A DNA stretch of 64,000 bases from Diogma glabrata. Its lineage: Eukaryota > Arthropoda > Insecta > Diptera > Cylindrotomidae. Position 1 is the stretch's first letter. Every line of letters starts with the position of its first letter. A program made the translations under genes and the position numbers. Of this stretch, positions 45,561 to 56,630 are shown one piece after another. The notes under the pieces were generated by a model. That model was not told where the DNA came from and did no database searches. It saw only the letters and a program-made list of their open reading frames with translations. The stretch lies in contig OY856186.1 of assembly GCA_963693315.1 (NCBI GenBank), positions 282,746,412 through 282,810,411 on the forward strand, in the 5' to 3' direction.

Positions 45561-47502
45561 TCTAAATAAATAAATTTAATTGCCTTTTAAAAAATTCTAC
45601 TTTGATTATTAATTTATTATTTAAATTCAATTATTTTAAATTGTGATGCCAGGAATAATAATTTTAACATTCCTAGGTAGAAGTATATATTCCATTGTTC
45701 TTCAAAATTACGCCTGCCTTACACATATACTCACTTCGTATATGCTGTTTGGCGGTGATGACAAGTTATGCCACGCCAGTACTACCGACCGTGTGTTCAT
45801 TATTAAATCTGTTCATCGACTTTCATTTTATCTTCCACATTTTCTTCTTTTTTAGATTCATTCCCATCCGATGAGTACGTATTCATAATTCCTAAATGCT
45901 AAAACATTCTTGTCAAACACATTTTTATCATTTTAATAATTATTATTCAAATTGTCATCTAGAAACGATAGTTTTTGCACGAGTTGTATATAAAGTTCAA
46001 AACCGCTCCCTCATTTGTGGGAACGGATTGCATCTTTTACTCCCTAGGGAGTAAAAATAACAAACCATGACAACAGTGAAAGTTTTCCTAGAAACAGAAG
46101 TTTTTTACGATAAATTCAAAAAAATTTGTAGAAAAACCGCCTACTATATGATGAACATTAAAAATTATTATTTTCGTTCACTTTAAATTATTAGATTTAG
46201 TTTTTAATATCGTAATTAATCGTATCGTTTATTAATCGTATGTGCGCCTGATAGACTCATCGAAATCTAAAGAAAAATGTAACCAAAAAGATTTAGCGGT
46301 CACAGAATCATCTGCATAAAGTAAAAATACAATCTTTAGTAGACCGCTCGACATCAAGCCTAAAAAATCATTGGGGCCGTTAAGTTTACTTTAACAATTT
46401 TGGGTTGGGGTTTTATGGAAGCAGTCGATATAGCCGATACTGGCAGACAGCAAAGAAAATAACTTTTCTGATTTAGATACGTTATTCAATACAATATACT
46501 AGATATGTTTGTCACTTCATGTATGACTGTGCAACTAATTCAAGAAGCCGTTAGGTTAAAGGATAATATAAGGAGAAAAGAGAAAATAAAATACAAAAGG
46601 AATTTAATGATAGAAGTGGTTCAACAAAAGAGAGAAACACTGCTCATACATTTTTTTATAAACCTTCCTTATCAGTCAGTATTACTACGCGTTCTACAAA
46701 ATGTTCCGTGAATGAGAATTCCTAAAGGATATCAAGCAGATGGTTCAAGCCACTTAAACGACCAATGTAATCCCGATGCACTTTTTTAAACATCTTTTCA
46801 GTTTTCCAAAATAAAACTAAGAAAAAAAATAAACTGTCAACCCCACACTGTATTTTATATAAAAAAAACTTATTCGCTAATGCATTTTTTTTTATCATCA
46901 TCATTTCATATCTTGATCATCTCATTCAGAATACAATAAGAAAACAAAACAGCCTTGTAATGTTTTGCTTCAAACAAAAGCGAACGAATATAATTTTGTT
47001 TTGTTCGTCTTACAGTTTTGACATGTCTCCTCGTTTTCTTTCAATTTTTTTTTAATATTCTTATTACAGAAAAACGAACTCATTCACCATATAATTGTTG
47101 TTTTTGTTTTCTGATATTTTATTTATTTCCAGTTTTTCATAATTTCGCATTGAACTGCAACTTTTTAGCATTATTTTTGTCTTATTATTATTTCAATTTT
47201 TTTTTTGGATTTTCCTTACAAAGATGTTTTGAAAAGTTAGTAGTTATTAATTAGTGAAAAGTCCTTCTGCGCCTTCTCTACCGCTTTACGACTCAGCGCC
47301 ACATCATAGTAGGCTTTTATTTGAAACAGTCACCGCATAACATCCTCAGCTGCCAAGACCTCAACCGCATGAACGGAGATCAGAACCTTTCCAGGTTATA
47401 GGAGTAGACTTCGAGATTAACGTGAATTAACCAAATAAAAAACATCTAGAACCGACTTCGTCGCTGTAAAAGAATAACGAGAATAACGTAAATTAATCAA
47501 AA
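45561..47502. other. Unassigned DNA with a 22-bp palindrome
   Basis: A perfect palindrome TTTTACTCCCTAGGGAGTAAAA lies at 46036-46057. The words 'agaaccgacttcgtcgctgt' (47450) recur near 51978. Short open frames here show no domain. Confidence 0.4.
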
Positions 47503-48998
47503 AAGGGAAAGTTCAAAAACTAAAACCCGACTACTGAAAAATCACGCTCTAAAAAAATATAACAGGAAAATATTCTTATCTAAAATTATTATGTACAATA
47601 TAAACTATTCAATATTTATTGTCTATTAAATGAACAACTTACACTTAAACATAAATAATTTTGATATATTTAATACATATGCATTGTGATTTTCAGAGGA
47701 TAGCCGTGGTCGTATGCCACCTACCCTAACAAAACAATACATTCTAGCAGTAGTAAGCGATCATCCGCTGAAGGGCATCATGCTATACATCTCTCTAGAG
47801 CGCTTTCTAGATTTATAGCGTGATGTTCTTTGCCCTAACGCTGATGATCGCTTACCATTGTTAGAATGTATTGTTTTGTTAGGTTAGATGGCATCCTATA
47901 TAAGGTTGTACAACTGGTCCAATAATGGTCCATTACTGGCAACTAGTAGTGCAGCAATTGGCAAGTACTGGCAACCACGACTGGGCCATTAACTTAGTTT
48001 TACTGGATGATAACTTCGGACAATAAATGGTTGTCATTCACTGGCTTGAGAAAAACAACAGCAATGGCCCATACAAGGTTGTACAGTTGGCCTAGTAACG
48101 GACAAATAATGATGACCAGTATTGTAGTAATGGACAAATACTGGCAACCATGACCGTTAAAAAATATAAAATATTATCATATGTTAATTTAAATAAATTA
48201 AATACAATAATTTAAAATAAAAAAAAAATGACGGGAAAAATTCAAAACTCCCGATACAACTGGTTCAGTAATGATCCATTACCAGTAATGTAAGAATGGC
48301 CGAGTACTGGCAAACATGACTGCCAGTACTCGGCCATTAAAAAAAATATATAATATAAAATAATATTTTCAGATGTAAATTTAAATAAATTATTTACAAA
48401 ATAATTAAAATAAAATACAAATGAAAAAAAATTAAAACATATACCAACCTTTTCAATATTAAAATAATCTTTCAGCCGAGAGGCGAAAACTAAACTATAT
48501 ATGTGAAATTTTTTAAACTATATATTTCAAAACTGATAATACTCTAGTGAAATTTAAAAAAAATGACATAGATCGGCAAATTCATAGCTGCAGTACTGGT
48601 CCAATAACAATAGCCAATTAATGTTAACTACTAACGGGCCATTGCTTGACCATTCAAAGTAAACTGCACTTGCAATTTTCTATAAACGGTAGATTGGCCG
48701 ATTCATGGTTACAGTAATGGAACGATAACAATAGCCAAGTAATATTTACCATTCATGGGTCAGTGCTTGGCTGCATGTCAGTGTCTGGCAAAACCTACTT
48801 GGGATACGACTACGGCTATCCTCTTAAAAACACTATGAATATGTATTAAATATATATCAAAATTATTTATGTGTAAGTTGTTCATTTAATAGACAATAAA
48901 TATTGAATAGTTTATAATTTATATTGTGCATAACAATTTCAGGTAAGAATATTTTCTTGTTATATTTTTTTTAGAGCGTGATTTTTCGAACTTCCTTT
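47503..48998. mobile_element. Foldback element interrupted by copy C
   Basis: Arms 47503-47740 and 48804-48998 are inverted ('gaggatagccgtggtcgtat', 'caacttacac', 'gtctattaaatgaac', 'gaaaaatcacgctc'). The centre is a second hairpin, 47747-47884, with 'cctaacaaaacaatacattc' mirrored. Copy C sits in the right arm at 47895-48803. Non-coding. Confidence 0.85.
47895..48803 (+). mobile_element. CCCA...TGGG element, copy C
   Basis: Starts CCTATATAAGGTTGTACAAC (a C-to-T change at the third base), ends AAACCTACTTGGG. AT at 47893-47894 is repeated at 48804-48805. Removing it joins 'ttagatggc' to 'atacgactacgg', matching the left arm read in reverse ('taggtggcatacgaccacgg'). Internal partial duplication of the 5' block as in copies A and D. 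Confidence 0.88.
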
Positions 48999-49224
48999 TT
49001 TATTTAAATTATTTTGGGGTTATAATTTCGTGATAAGTAATTGCACATCCGCTTTAAATTTTTTGTTTAGGCATTTTTTTTTGGTTTGTGGTCAAACGTT
49101 AATAATTAAAAATTAAATCTGTTCACATTTGTTTGTGTCTAAATTTTCGATTTTGGCTATTTATTTTATAAATGTCAAGTTTTTATATGCTTTTTCTTTA
49201 ATTTTAACTCTTTCTGATTTAGTG

Positions 49225-50860
49225 ATTTAAATTTACTCAATATTAGACCAATTTTGGTTACAATCAATTCACTCGATTGGAAACCGACTAACAATTCTTG
49301 AAATATCGAAACGATGATCGTATATGTTATTATAAGGACCGACAGATAGCTGCGGTTAGCGGTACACACCAGTCACAATAAACAAAAGTACGATCATTAA
49401 TTTGAATTGATTGCCATTATGTAATTATTCCCAATTATCATTGAAGTTGCAATTTAAAGGTAATAAAATATATATTTTTGAAATGTGCTAATTAAATCCT
49501 ATCGTTTGATACCAAACACGGCCTCATGAAATTAATTATTTTTTAGTTCATGCCATTATATGTCCTCTAGGGGGTGCGATGTTCAATTTATTAAGTCATC
49601 ATTAAGCATTTAACCCGATTTACTGAAAATTAGACCAATTTACTACAATCAATCCACTCAGCAATTCACTCGATTGCAAACCCAAGTAGGTTTTGCCAGA
49701 CATTGACATACGGCCAAGCACTGGTCCATTAATGGTTAACAGTACTTGGCTATTGTTACTGGGCCAATACTAGAACCAATCATCGGCCGATCTATGGTTT
49801 CAGAAAATAGCCAGTATATTGTTACCTTTGAATGGCCAAGCACTGGCCCATAAATGGTAAATATTACTTGGCTATTGTTATTGGGCCAGTACTGTAGCCA
49901 TGAATTTGCCGAACTGTCATTTTTTTTAAATTTCACTAGAGTATTGTCCCTTTTAGGAATACATCGTTTGAAAAATTTCACATATCATAGTTTAGTTATC
50001 GCCTTGTCGATTGAAAGACAATGGTAATAAAGAAAAGGTTGGTATATGTTTTAATTTATTTTCATTTCTATTTTATTTTAATTATTTTGTAAATAATTTA
50101 TTTAAAAAATATTATTTTATATTTTTTTTAATGGCGGAGTACTGGCGGAGTCAGGGCGGAGTTTGCCATTACTCAGCTATTCTTGCAACTGAACCAGTTT
50201 TATGGGGAGTTTTGAGTTTTTTCCGTCATTTTTATTTTATTTTAAATTAGTTTGTATTTTATTTATTTAAATTTAATTGTTGATAATAATGTATATTTTT
50301 TTTAACGGCTCAGTCATGGTTGCCAGTATTTGGCCCAAGAATGGCAACCATTAATAGTCCGAAGTTATCATCCAGTAAAATTATGTTAATGGCCCAGTCG
50401 TGGTTGCCAGTACTCGCCCATTGCTGCATTACTGGCTGCCACTAATGGACCATTACTGGACCAGTTGTACAACCTTGTATGGGAAGCAACTTAAAATACT
50501 TAAAACATCAAAACGATGATCGAAAAAATGTGATTGTAAGGACACTTTGATAGTTGTGGTAGCTCGTCTACGTTATCGTTACACAACGATATAACAGTAT
50601 TTTCTATTGCAATAAACAAAACGATCACGATCATCCAATAACAGTGTTAGCCATTATGAAATTATTCCCAACTATCGGGTGCAGTCAAGCAAAATCGCTA
50701 GTTAAAAATAACAACATATATATATATATATATATATAAAATGTGCTAATTAAGTCCTTTCATTTGATACCCAACACGGCATCATTAAATTATATTCTTT
50801 TTTTAGGTCACGACCTTATGTCCTATGACCTATACGAACCGCCAAATTCAATTTATTGTA
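49225..50860. repeat. Divergent direct duplication around copy D
   Basis: 49250-49590 and 49655-50860 (minus copy D) share in order 'caattcactcgattg', 'aaacgatgatcg', 'ccattatg', 'ttattccca', 'gtgctaattaa' and 'ttgataccaaacacggc'. The second copy contains a short (TA)n (50717-50737) and copy D. No coding frame conserved. Confidence 0.7.
49681..50483 (-). mobile_element. CCCA...TGGG element, copy D (reversed)
   Basis: Starts CCCAAGTAGGTTTTGCC, ends CAACCTTGTATGGG, the reverse of copies A-C. AA at 49679-49680 is repeated at 50484-50485. The uninterrupted sister repeat at 49270 ('cgattggaaaccgactaac') supports the site. Very close to copy A in sequence. Confidence 0.9.
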
Positions 50861-52403
50861 TCATCATTAATCCTATGACCAGCAGAAGACCAGAGGAAAT
50901 TGTGATTAGTACACGGATAAAAATGAAGCTATGATTGAAGCTATGATAAATGTTTATTCCTGATAAGCACTTTTTATAATGTTATTGCAATATCCATAAC
51001 TTTAAGACATACATTTTTATGAATATTTAGTCGTGGAATATAAAACGCTGGCATAAAATATTGATAGAAACGAAACTGTGATTACTAGTCAAACTAATGA
51101 ATAACAAAGGGATAATTTCCATGTTTAATAATCATTTTATATATCAAAATGTGCATGAAATAGATCTAGAAAGAATAAAATTTTATGAATAGTAAGGTAT
51201 ACAATATATCCTCACCAAATAATAGTTTTTATTTTTTAGTTATTTTATATGATTTGTAGGCATGGAGTATTCTTTATTAGTACGATATTTTACTATTAGT
51301 TTTTCGATAGTAAATATAATTAAAAAATAATAGACAAAAAAAAACATTTTTTATAATTCACTAGACATTTTTGTGTAAGGTGAGTTGTATATATATATAC
51401 AAACTTTGTGATATTTCAATATGATAGATAAATATGAAAATATTTAATATGAACATAAGGTTTAGTATATGATTATAATATAACTTATGACAAATCATGA
51501 CCATGAGGTTTTCGGTATCTCGACACTTTATCAAATTTCAATTGCTAGGAATATAAATGCCTAGTTCTATAATTTATTTTCATTACTAAGCGCCATAAAT
51601 TTATGAATTAGAGGCATATTATTTTATTAAAAATAGTTATATTTTGTTCTCTAATAAGTATACAAAGTTTTTGCAACAAAGTTATTTCTCTGTTCCTAAT
51701 TGGACATGCTACGTACCCGATACTCATAAAATTCTATGAATAATGTTCATAATAAGCTCCTTAGTGATTTTTTGAACAAGTATACCTTATAAGTATATAA
51801 TACACCTGGCTTATTCACGGTTGAGAATTAACGTAATTTAAGCATGGAATATACCCTATTAAGCATAAAAAACCTAGATTTCTATCTGTGTAGTTTAGAA
51901 GTTATGAGGGAACAGATGAACATACGTATTCACCGACCAACCACATAACCCGCCGTAGTAGGGTAAAAAACATCTATAGAACCGACTTAGTCGCTGTAAT
52001 AACAGTCAGTAAATAGAAAATGTTCTTGCGATTAATATAATTGATATTTCAATTCTTTTTAAATTGAAATTTCCTAAAGCCTCGGCTTATCAATTTTATT
52101 TCTTCGCACTTCGATTTCTTAAACTGTCTCTTATGCTTGCAATTTGGTTCTGTGTAGGGTGGATTAACTGGAGTCTAAGGCTTGACAGATCAGTTAGACC
52201 GACTGCATTATCAGCAAAGATTAGATCTTAGTTAATTCATCCTGCACATTCCATCCTTGAACTACCAACCTATATGTTGTGTCTTATAGTAATTTCAATT
52301 CAACAGATCACAATGTACATAAATAAAATCCGAAGCAGCACACTGCAATAGGAAAATTTGTCATCAAGCGTAAATAAAGAAATAATGAAATGACGAAGCA
52401 CAT
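50861..52403. other. Unassigned AT-rich DNA
   Basis: Only a short repeat word at 51965-51995 ('acatctatagaaccgactta') shared with 47440-47470. No gene signal. Confidence 0.4.
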
Positions 52404-52425
52404 TTTTTTTTTTTTTAAACGGCGT

Positions 52426-55400
52426 TCATGCTCCATGTAGGAGCGTTGCCAGGCTAATCAGCTTCGAATATTCACCACGGTCATTCGCAACAGCGACATA
52501 ATTACCATGGCAGCCGATTTTTTTAAGGTCGTTTATTACGTCAGTCTCCCATTGTAGTCGTGGTCTACCTCGCGGTCGCCCACTCCCTGGGGTACTAACG
52601 TACATTTTTCTAATCATTCCAGACTGTGAATCGGCTCGTAGAACATGCCCAAACCAAGCAATCCTATTAGAACGGATACAACCTATTATATCAGGACCCT
52701 CAAGAAGGTCTCTGATCTCAAAGTTATATCGGGTTCTATACTCTCCATCGTCTGTCTTAAGTGGACCAAAAATGTAGCGTAATATCTTACGCTCAAATAC
52801 AGATAAATGCGATTCGTCATTCTGTGTAAGGGTCCACGTTTGTGATCCATACATCACAACCGGTCTAATCAATGTCTTGTATAACTTGAGCTTGGTGTTA
52901 GTTGATACATACGGAGATCCAAGGAGAGGTTTGATTGAGTAGAAAGTTCGATTACCTGCAGCGATTCGAGCTTTTATATCTGTAAGTATGCTGTTGTTTG
53001 AGTCAAGCATTGATCCCAAATATTTAAAAGATTCAACTCCCTCAATTCGTTCATCGCCGCACATCAAATCTTTCTTCTCAGACTCTCTTGAAACATTCAT
53101 ATGTTTGGTTTTATTGTAGTTAATTTGAAGACCAATATTTCTAGCTCCACTCTCAAGCGACTTAAAAGTCTCACTCATAACAGCTTCACTTCGGCCGAGG
53201 ATGACAACATCATCAGCGTATGCAATCATCTGTACTGAGTTTATTGACAAGATATTGTTGTTAGTCGGTAGTTTCTTTTGACGGCACACATATTCCAAGG
53301 CTAAATTAAAAAGTATAGGAGAGATAGCATCACCTTGTCTTAACCCGGAGTCGACTTTAAAAAACCTTGATATTTCGTTCTCTACTCGTACACAGCATTG
53401 AGAGTTCTGTACTGTCATTTTGCATAGTGATACCAGTTTACCAGGAATTCCCATTGACACCAGAGCAGACCATAGAGTCTCTCGTTCGAGAGAGTCGTAG
53501 GCCTGCCTGAAATCAATGAAGAGTTGGTGCACTGGTATGTTGAACTCTCGGCACTTTTCCAAAATCATCCTTATCGAGAAAAGTGCATCGGTGGTACCTC
53601 GGCCCCGCCGGAAGCCACACTGATATTCTCCAAACAGTTGTTCAGCAAAAGGATTGATTTTGGATAGCAAAATGTAAGAAAAGATCTTATATGCTGTGCA
53701 GAGTAGAGCGATTCCTCTGTAGTTTGCACATTGTAGGCGATTACCTTTTTTATGGATTGGTATCAGCATAGCTGTGTTCCAGTCCTGTGGCATGGTTTCA
53801 GTCCTCCAGATCATTTGAACAAGTTCAAACAATCTTAAGGATAGAGTTTCACCACCATGTACAATCATTTCGGATGTTATATCGTCGATACCAGGTGCTT
53901 TATTGCATTTTAATTTTGACAGCGCCGCATCGAATTCCTCTTTGGTGGGTTCGTCTACATGTACCTTTGACGCACGAATAAGCTTTGCTCGTCGCCCGAC
54001 TTGTTTCTGGTCACTTAAGTTGAGAAGATTCTCAAAATAAGCGGCCCAAGTATCTAATATATTTTTAAGGTCTACTTGTAGCTCCCCATCTTCGTTTTGA
54101 ATAGCAGTCGATCTAGTTTGAGGGCCCTTCTTTAAGGTTTTAACCTGTTGAAAGAAGTTACGCGATTGATGTTCCTTATTGAAGCTTTCAATCTCCTCAC
54201 ACTTTCTCTTCCACCATTCTCTCTTCGTTCGTCTACATAACTTTGTAACGGCTTGTCTTGCCAGTTTATAGTTCTCCTTCGTGGACCTGGTGTTGCGTCC
54301 TTGCAGACATTTCAGATAGCAATCTCTTTTGTATTGAATAGCGTCAAGACATGCTTGATCCATCCATGGCTTCTGGGAGTGGTTTTGTGGTCGTCCAAGT
54401 ATTCCCTCAGCAGCGCTTAAAACAGCATCTTTGAGCAAATACCATGACTTATCGACGTCTCCATTAATGGTTTCTGATTTCTTCAATGTTTCGGCAATAT
54501 GGTTTTGATATCTCTCTTCTGGTTCTGCATTCTTTAGTGATGAGATGTTAAATCGTTTCCGTTGATTGAATTTCGGAATGCTTGGGTTTGGGAAGTGGAA
54601 CCTTATTTTAGCACATACAAGAAAGTGGTCACTTCCAATGTATGCACCTCTAAAGGATCGCACATCCAGAACACTCGAAAAGAAACGTGCTGTAACTAGC
54701 ACGTGATCAATTTGATTTCGAGTGTTTCCATTCGGTGAGACCCATGTCTGCTTATGAATCGATCGGTGCGGAAAGAAAGTACTGGCAATTCTCAAATTAT
54801 TTGATAATGCAAACTCAGTCATTCTCTCACCATTATCATTCGAATTCAAATGCAGACTGTTGGGGCCCACCACATTTCCATAAGAGATATCTCTTCCAAC
54901 CTGCCCATTAAAGTCACCAAGAACCATAGTGAAGTCGCGTGTTGGTGTTTGTTTCATAACCTCTTCCAGTGCTATGTAGAAATTATCCTTCTCGTCGACG
55001 GTCTTAGCTTCAGTAGGTGCATGCACGGCAATAAGAGAGATATTGTTATATGTACCACGAACACGTAGGTAGCAAATCCTCTCACTGACCGGGATGAATT
55101 TCATCACGGCTTCTTGTATGCGTGCACCAACAAGAAAGCCAGTTCCAAATTCTCTTCGAGAAGGATGACCACTACAGTATAGAGAGTGACTATCCAAATC
55201 TTGTTTTCCGATTATTGGCTGTCTAATTTCTTGCAGAGCTATGATATCCATCCCATACCTCTCAGCCTCTGTTTCTAGACTTATAAGAGCATCAGGAGCG
55301 CTCAGGCTGCGCACGTTCCACGTTCCGATTCGGTAGTCTGGTCCTTTTTCACGTCCAGGTAAAATTCTGTTGTTTTTGTCCGGGTCTGTTTTTCTTTTCT

Positions 55401-55575
55401 GATTTCCAAATTTAACAAATAATTTTTTTTCCGGGGTTAGGGTGTTAACCTTAGGCCCAACCCAAATTGTCGTGAATGGGTCCGTTCTGCATCTTAAGGT
55501 TACCAGAAACAACCTTTTGACACGTTTATATAGCGAGCCGCTTGATCCAAGACAGACGCCCGCTTCAAGCCGCCC
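52426..55575 (-). CDS. RTE ORF2: AP endonuclease and reverse transcriptase
   Basis: The frame is open from just after TAG 55576-55578 to TGA 52426-52428. Counting from the TTG at 55512 gives 1028 residues. Endonuclease: WNVRSL (65-70), LQEIR with catalytic Glu (93-97), HAPTE (164-168), GDFN (199-202), IDH (268-270), GSDHFLV (293-299). Reverse transcriptase: NKAPGIDDI (538-545), FIDFRQAYDS (665-674), GLRQGD (723-728), YADD (765-768). C-terminal W-x-GH (953-956) and GSGRPRGRPRLQWETD (976-991). The enzyme nicks DNA and copies its RNA onto the nick (target-primed reverse transcription). No stop or frameshift is visible. The first ATG in frame is residue 88, inside the endonuclease, so translation must start at a non-AUG codon or by reinitiation or coupling from ORF1. 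Confidence 0.95.
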   Translation of the reverse strand, partial: GRLEAGVCLGSSGSLYKRVKRLFLVTLRCRTDPFTTIWVGPKVNTLTPEKKLFVKFGNQKRKTDPDKNNRILPGREKGPDYRIGTWNVRSLSAPDALISLETEAERYGMDIIALQEIRQPIIGKQDLDSHSLYCSGHPSRREFGTGFLVGARIQEAVMKFIPVSERICYLRVRGTYNNISLIAVHAPTEAKTVDEKDNFYIALEEVMKQTPTRDFTMVLGDFNGQVGRDISYGNVVGPNSLHLNSNDNGERMTEFALSNNLRIASTFFPHRSIHKQTWVSPNGNTRNQIDHVLVTARFFSSVLDVRSFRGAYIGSDHFLVCAKIRFHFPNPSIPKFNQRKRFNISSLKNAEPEERYQNHIAETLKKSETINGDVDKSWYLLKDAVLSAAEGILGRPQNHSQKPWMDQACLDAIQYKRDCYLKCLQGRNTRSTKENYKLARQAVTKLCRRTKREWWKRKCEEIESFNKEHQSRNFFQQVKTLKKGPQTRSTAIQNEDGELQVDLKNILDTWAAYFENLLNLSDQKQVGRRAKLIRASKVHVDEPTKEEFDAALSKLKCNKAPGIDDITSEMIVHGGETLSLRLFELVQMIWRTETMPQDWNTAMLIPIHKKGNRLQCANYRGIALLCTAYKIFSYILLSKINPFAEQLFGEYQCGFRRGRGTTDALFSIRMILEKCREFNIPVHQLFIDFRQAYDSLERETLWSALVSMGIPGKLVSLCKMTVQNSQCCVRVENEISRFFKVDSGLRQGDAISPILFNLALEYVCRQKKLPTNNNILSINSVQMIAYADDVVILGRSEAVMSETFKSLESGARNIGLQINYNKTKHMNVSRESEKKDLMCGDERIEGVESFKYLGSMLDSNNSILTDIKARIAAGNRTFYSIKPLLGSPYVSTNTKLKLYKTLIRPVVMYGSQTWTLTQNDESHLSVFERKILRYIFGPLKTDDGEYRTRYNFEIRDLLEGPDIIGCIRSNRIAWFGHVLRADSQSGMIRKMYVSTPGSGRPRGRPRLQWETDVINDLKKIGCHGNYVAVANDRGEYSKLISLATLLHGA

Positions 55576-55631
55576 CTACCATGGAGAACAGACGCTTGAG
55601 TCGCATTGGTTTTAAGGCGCCAATTCGCCAT
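55500..55631 (-). CDS. RTE ORF1, 43-residue overlapping small ORF
   Basis: ATG at 55631, TAA at 55500-55502; 43 codons, starting MANWRLKTNATQ and ending YINVSKGCFW. It overlaps the ORF2 open frame in a different register by about 75 bases. RTE elements such as C. elegans RTE-1 are described as having a small ORF1 of about this size overlapping ORF2, so both size and position fit. The function is unknown; a role in delivering ribosomes to ORF2 is inference. Confidence 0.6.
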   Translation of the reverse strand: MANWRLKTNATQASVLHGRGGLKRASVLDQAARYINVSKGCFW

Positions 55632-55745
55632 GATGTACCATGATTGACTAAGCAGTTTTTACCCTGCTTGTCTCCGGTACACCAACCTAATTCTGTCAGC
55701 ATTAACCAGGCAGCACGGCGTGGACGTCGAATTTCGGATTTCGCT

Positions 55746-56022
55746 ACCCAATTGCAATTGTTTTTTATAAGAATGTTACAAAACCTCGACAGAAACTAGT
55801 TTTTTCATTGTGATAGTATAACGAAAGAAAGCGACGGATGGCACTGAATCATCTATTTGTATCGTTTACTCCTAAGACTAAAATATTATTAATTAAAATA
55901 TTATTATTTTAATTTGCACAAAAATTCAGTTAGTTGATGTTTGATCTTCAAACCAAAAGAATTAATTAGAAACTAATGCCGGGGTACGCGTTCGATTTTC
56001 CTAAAGTAAAATATAAAATCAT
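55746..56022. other. Unassigned DNA
   Basis: No feature recognised between the RTE and the next element. Confidence 0.35.
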
Positions 56023-56630
56023 CCCGAGCAGAAATTTGTTAGGGCTCAAGTAAGGCCCTGATCAGGTTTGCCCTAAGCGGATCAGGCATTGGTAGGGCTG
56101 CCTGATTGGGCCCTGATCATGAGTGTAACGCTTTTGCCCTATCAGGTCCTGATTGGGATTACCGGATCAGACCCTGATTGGGATAATCGGATCAGGCCCA
56201 GATTGGGATATCCTGACCAGACCCTGATATATATTTATATATTATATACATAAATTAATCAAATTAAAATAAAAACACTACAATAGAAAAAATTAAAACA
56301 TACATACCACCTTAATGACTATTATTATAGTCGTTCAGCTGAGAAGCTACAACTAAAACATACATGAAACGATTTTGGCTATAAATTTCTAAAATGGATA
56401 ATAATCTAGTGAATTTTAACCCATTTAAATTCCAGCTAGGGGTCAAATACGAAAAACCTGATCAGGGCCGGATATATTCAAATAAGGTTAACCCTAAAAG
56501 GGTATTCTAAATCAGGCCCGGAACAGGCCCACATCAGATTGCCCTAATAGGGATTGCCCTTGTAGGACTGAGCAGGCCCTGATCACACCCTGATTGTATT
56601 CAGGTTTTCCCTAACTAATTTCTGCTCGGG
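56023..56630. mobile_element. CCCGAGCAG element with CCCTGATC arrays
   Basis: Ends CCCGAGCAGAAATTTGTTAG (56023) and, reversed, CCCGAGCAGAAATTAGTTAG (56630), one mismatch in 22. AT at 56021-56022 is repeated at 56631-56632. Both flanks are arrays of CCCTGATC, GGATCAGG and GATTGGGAT words. The core at 56280-56420 ('aaattaaaacatacat', 'atttctaaaatggata', 'tctagtgaattttaac') is homologous to the core of copies A-D, although the ends are unrelated. Non-coding. Confidence 0.9.

Larger units (their letters stand above)
52404..55745 (-). mobile_element. RTE-type LINE, apparently full length
   Basis: Minus strand. The 5' leader is the GC-richer segment at about 55632-55745. ORF1 (55500-55631) is followed by overlapping ORF2 (to 52426). 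A 3' UTR of only a few bases (ACGCCGTTTA) precedes a poly-A tail, seen as T at about 52404-52418. The base composition is visibly less AT-rich than the surroundings, as expected of a recently arrived element. No target duplication could be identified, and the 5' end is approximate. Confidence 0.9.

Noticed and set aside
53787..55068. Plus-strand frames of 64 and 72 codons inside the RTE element
   Set aside because: Antisense shadows of the intact ORF2.
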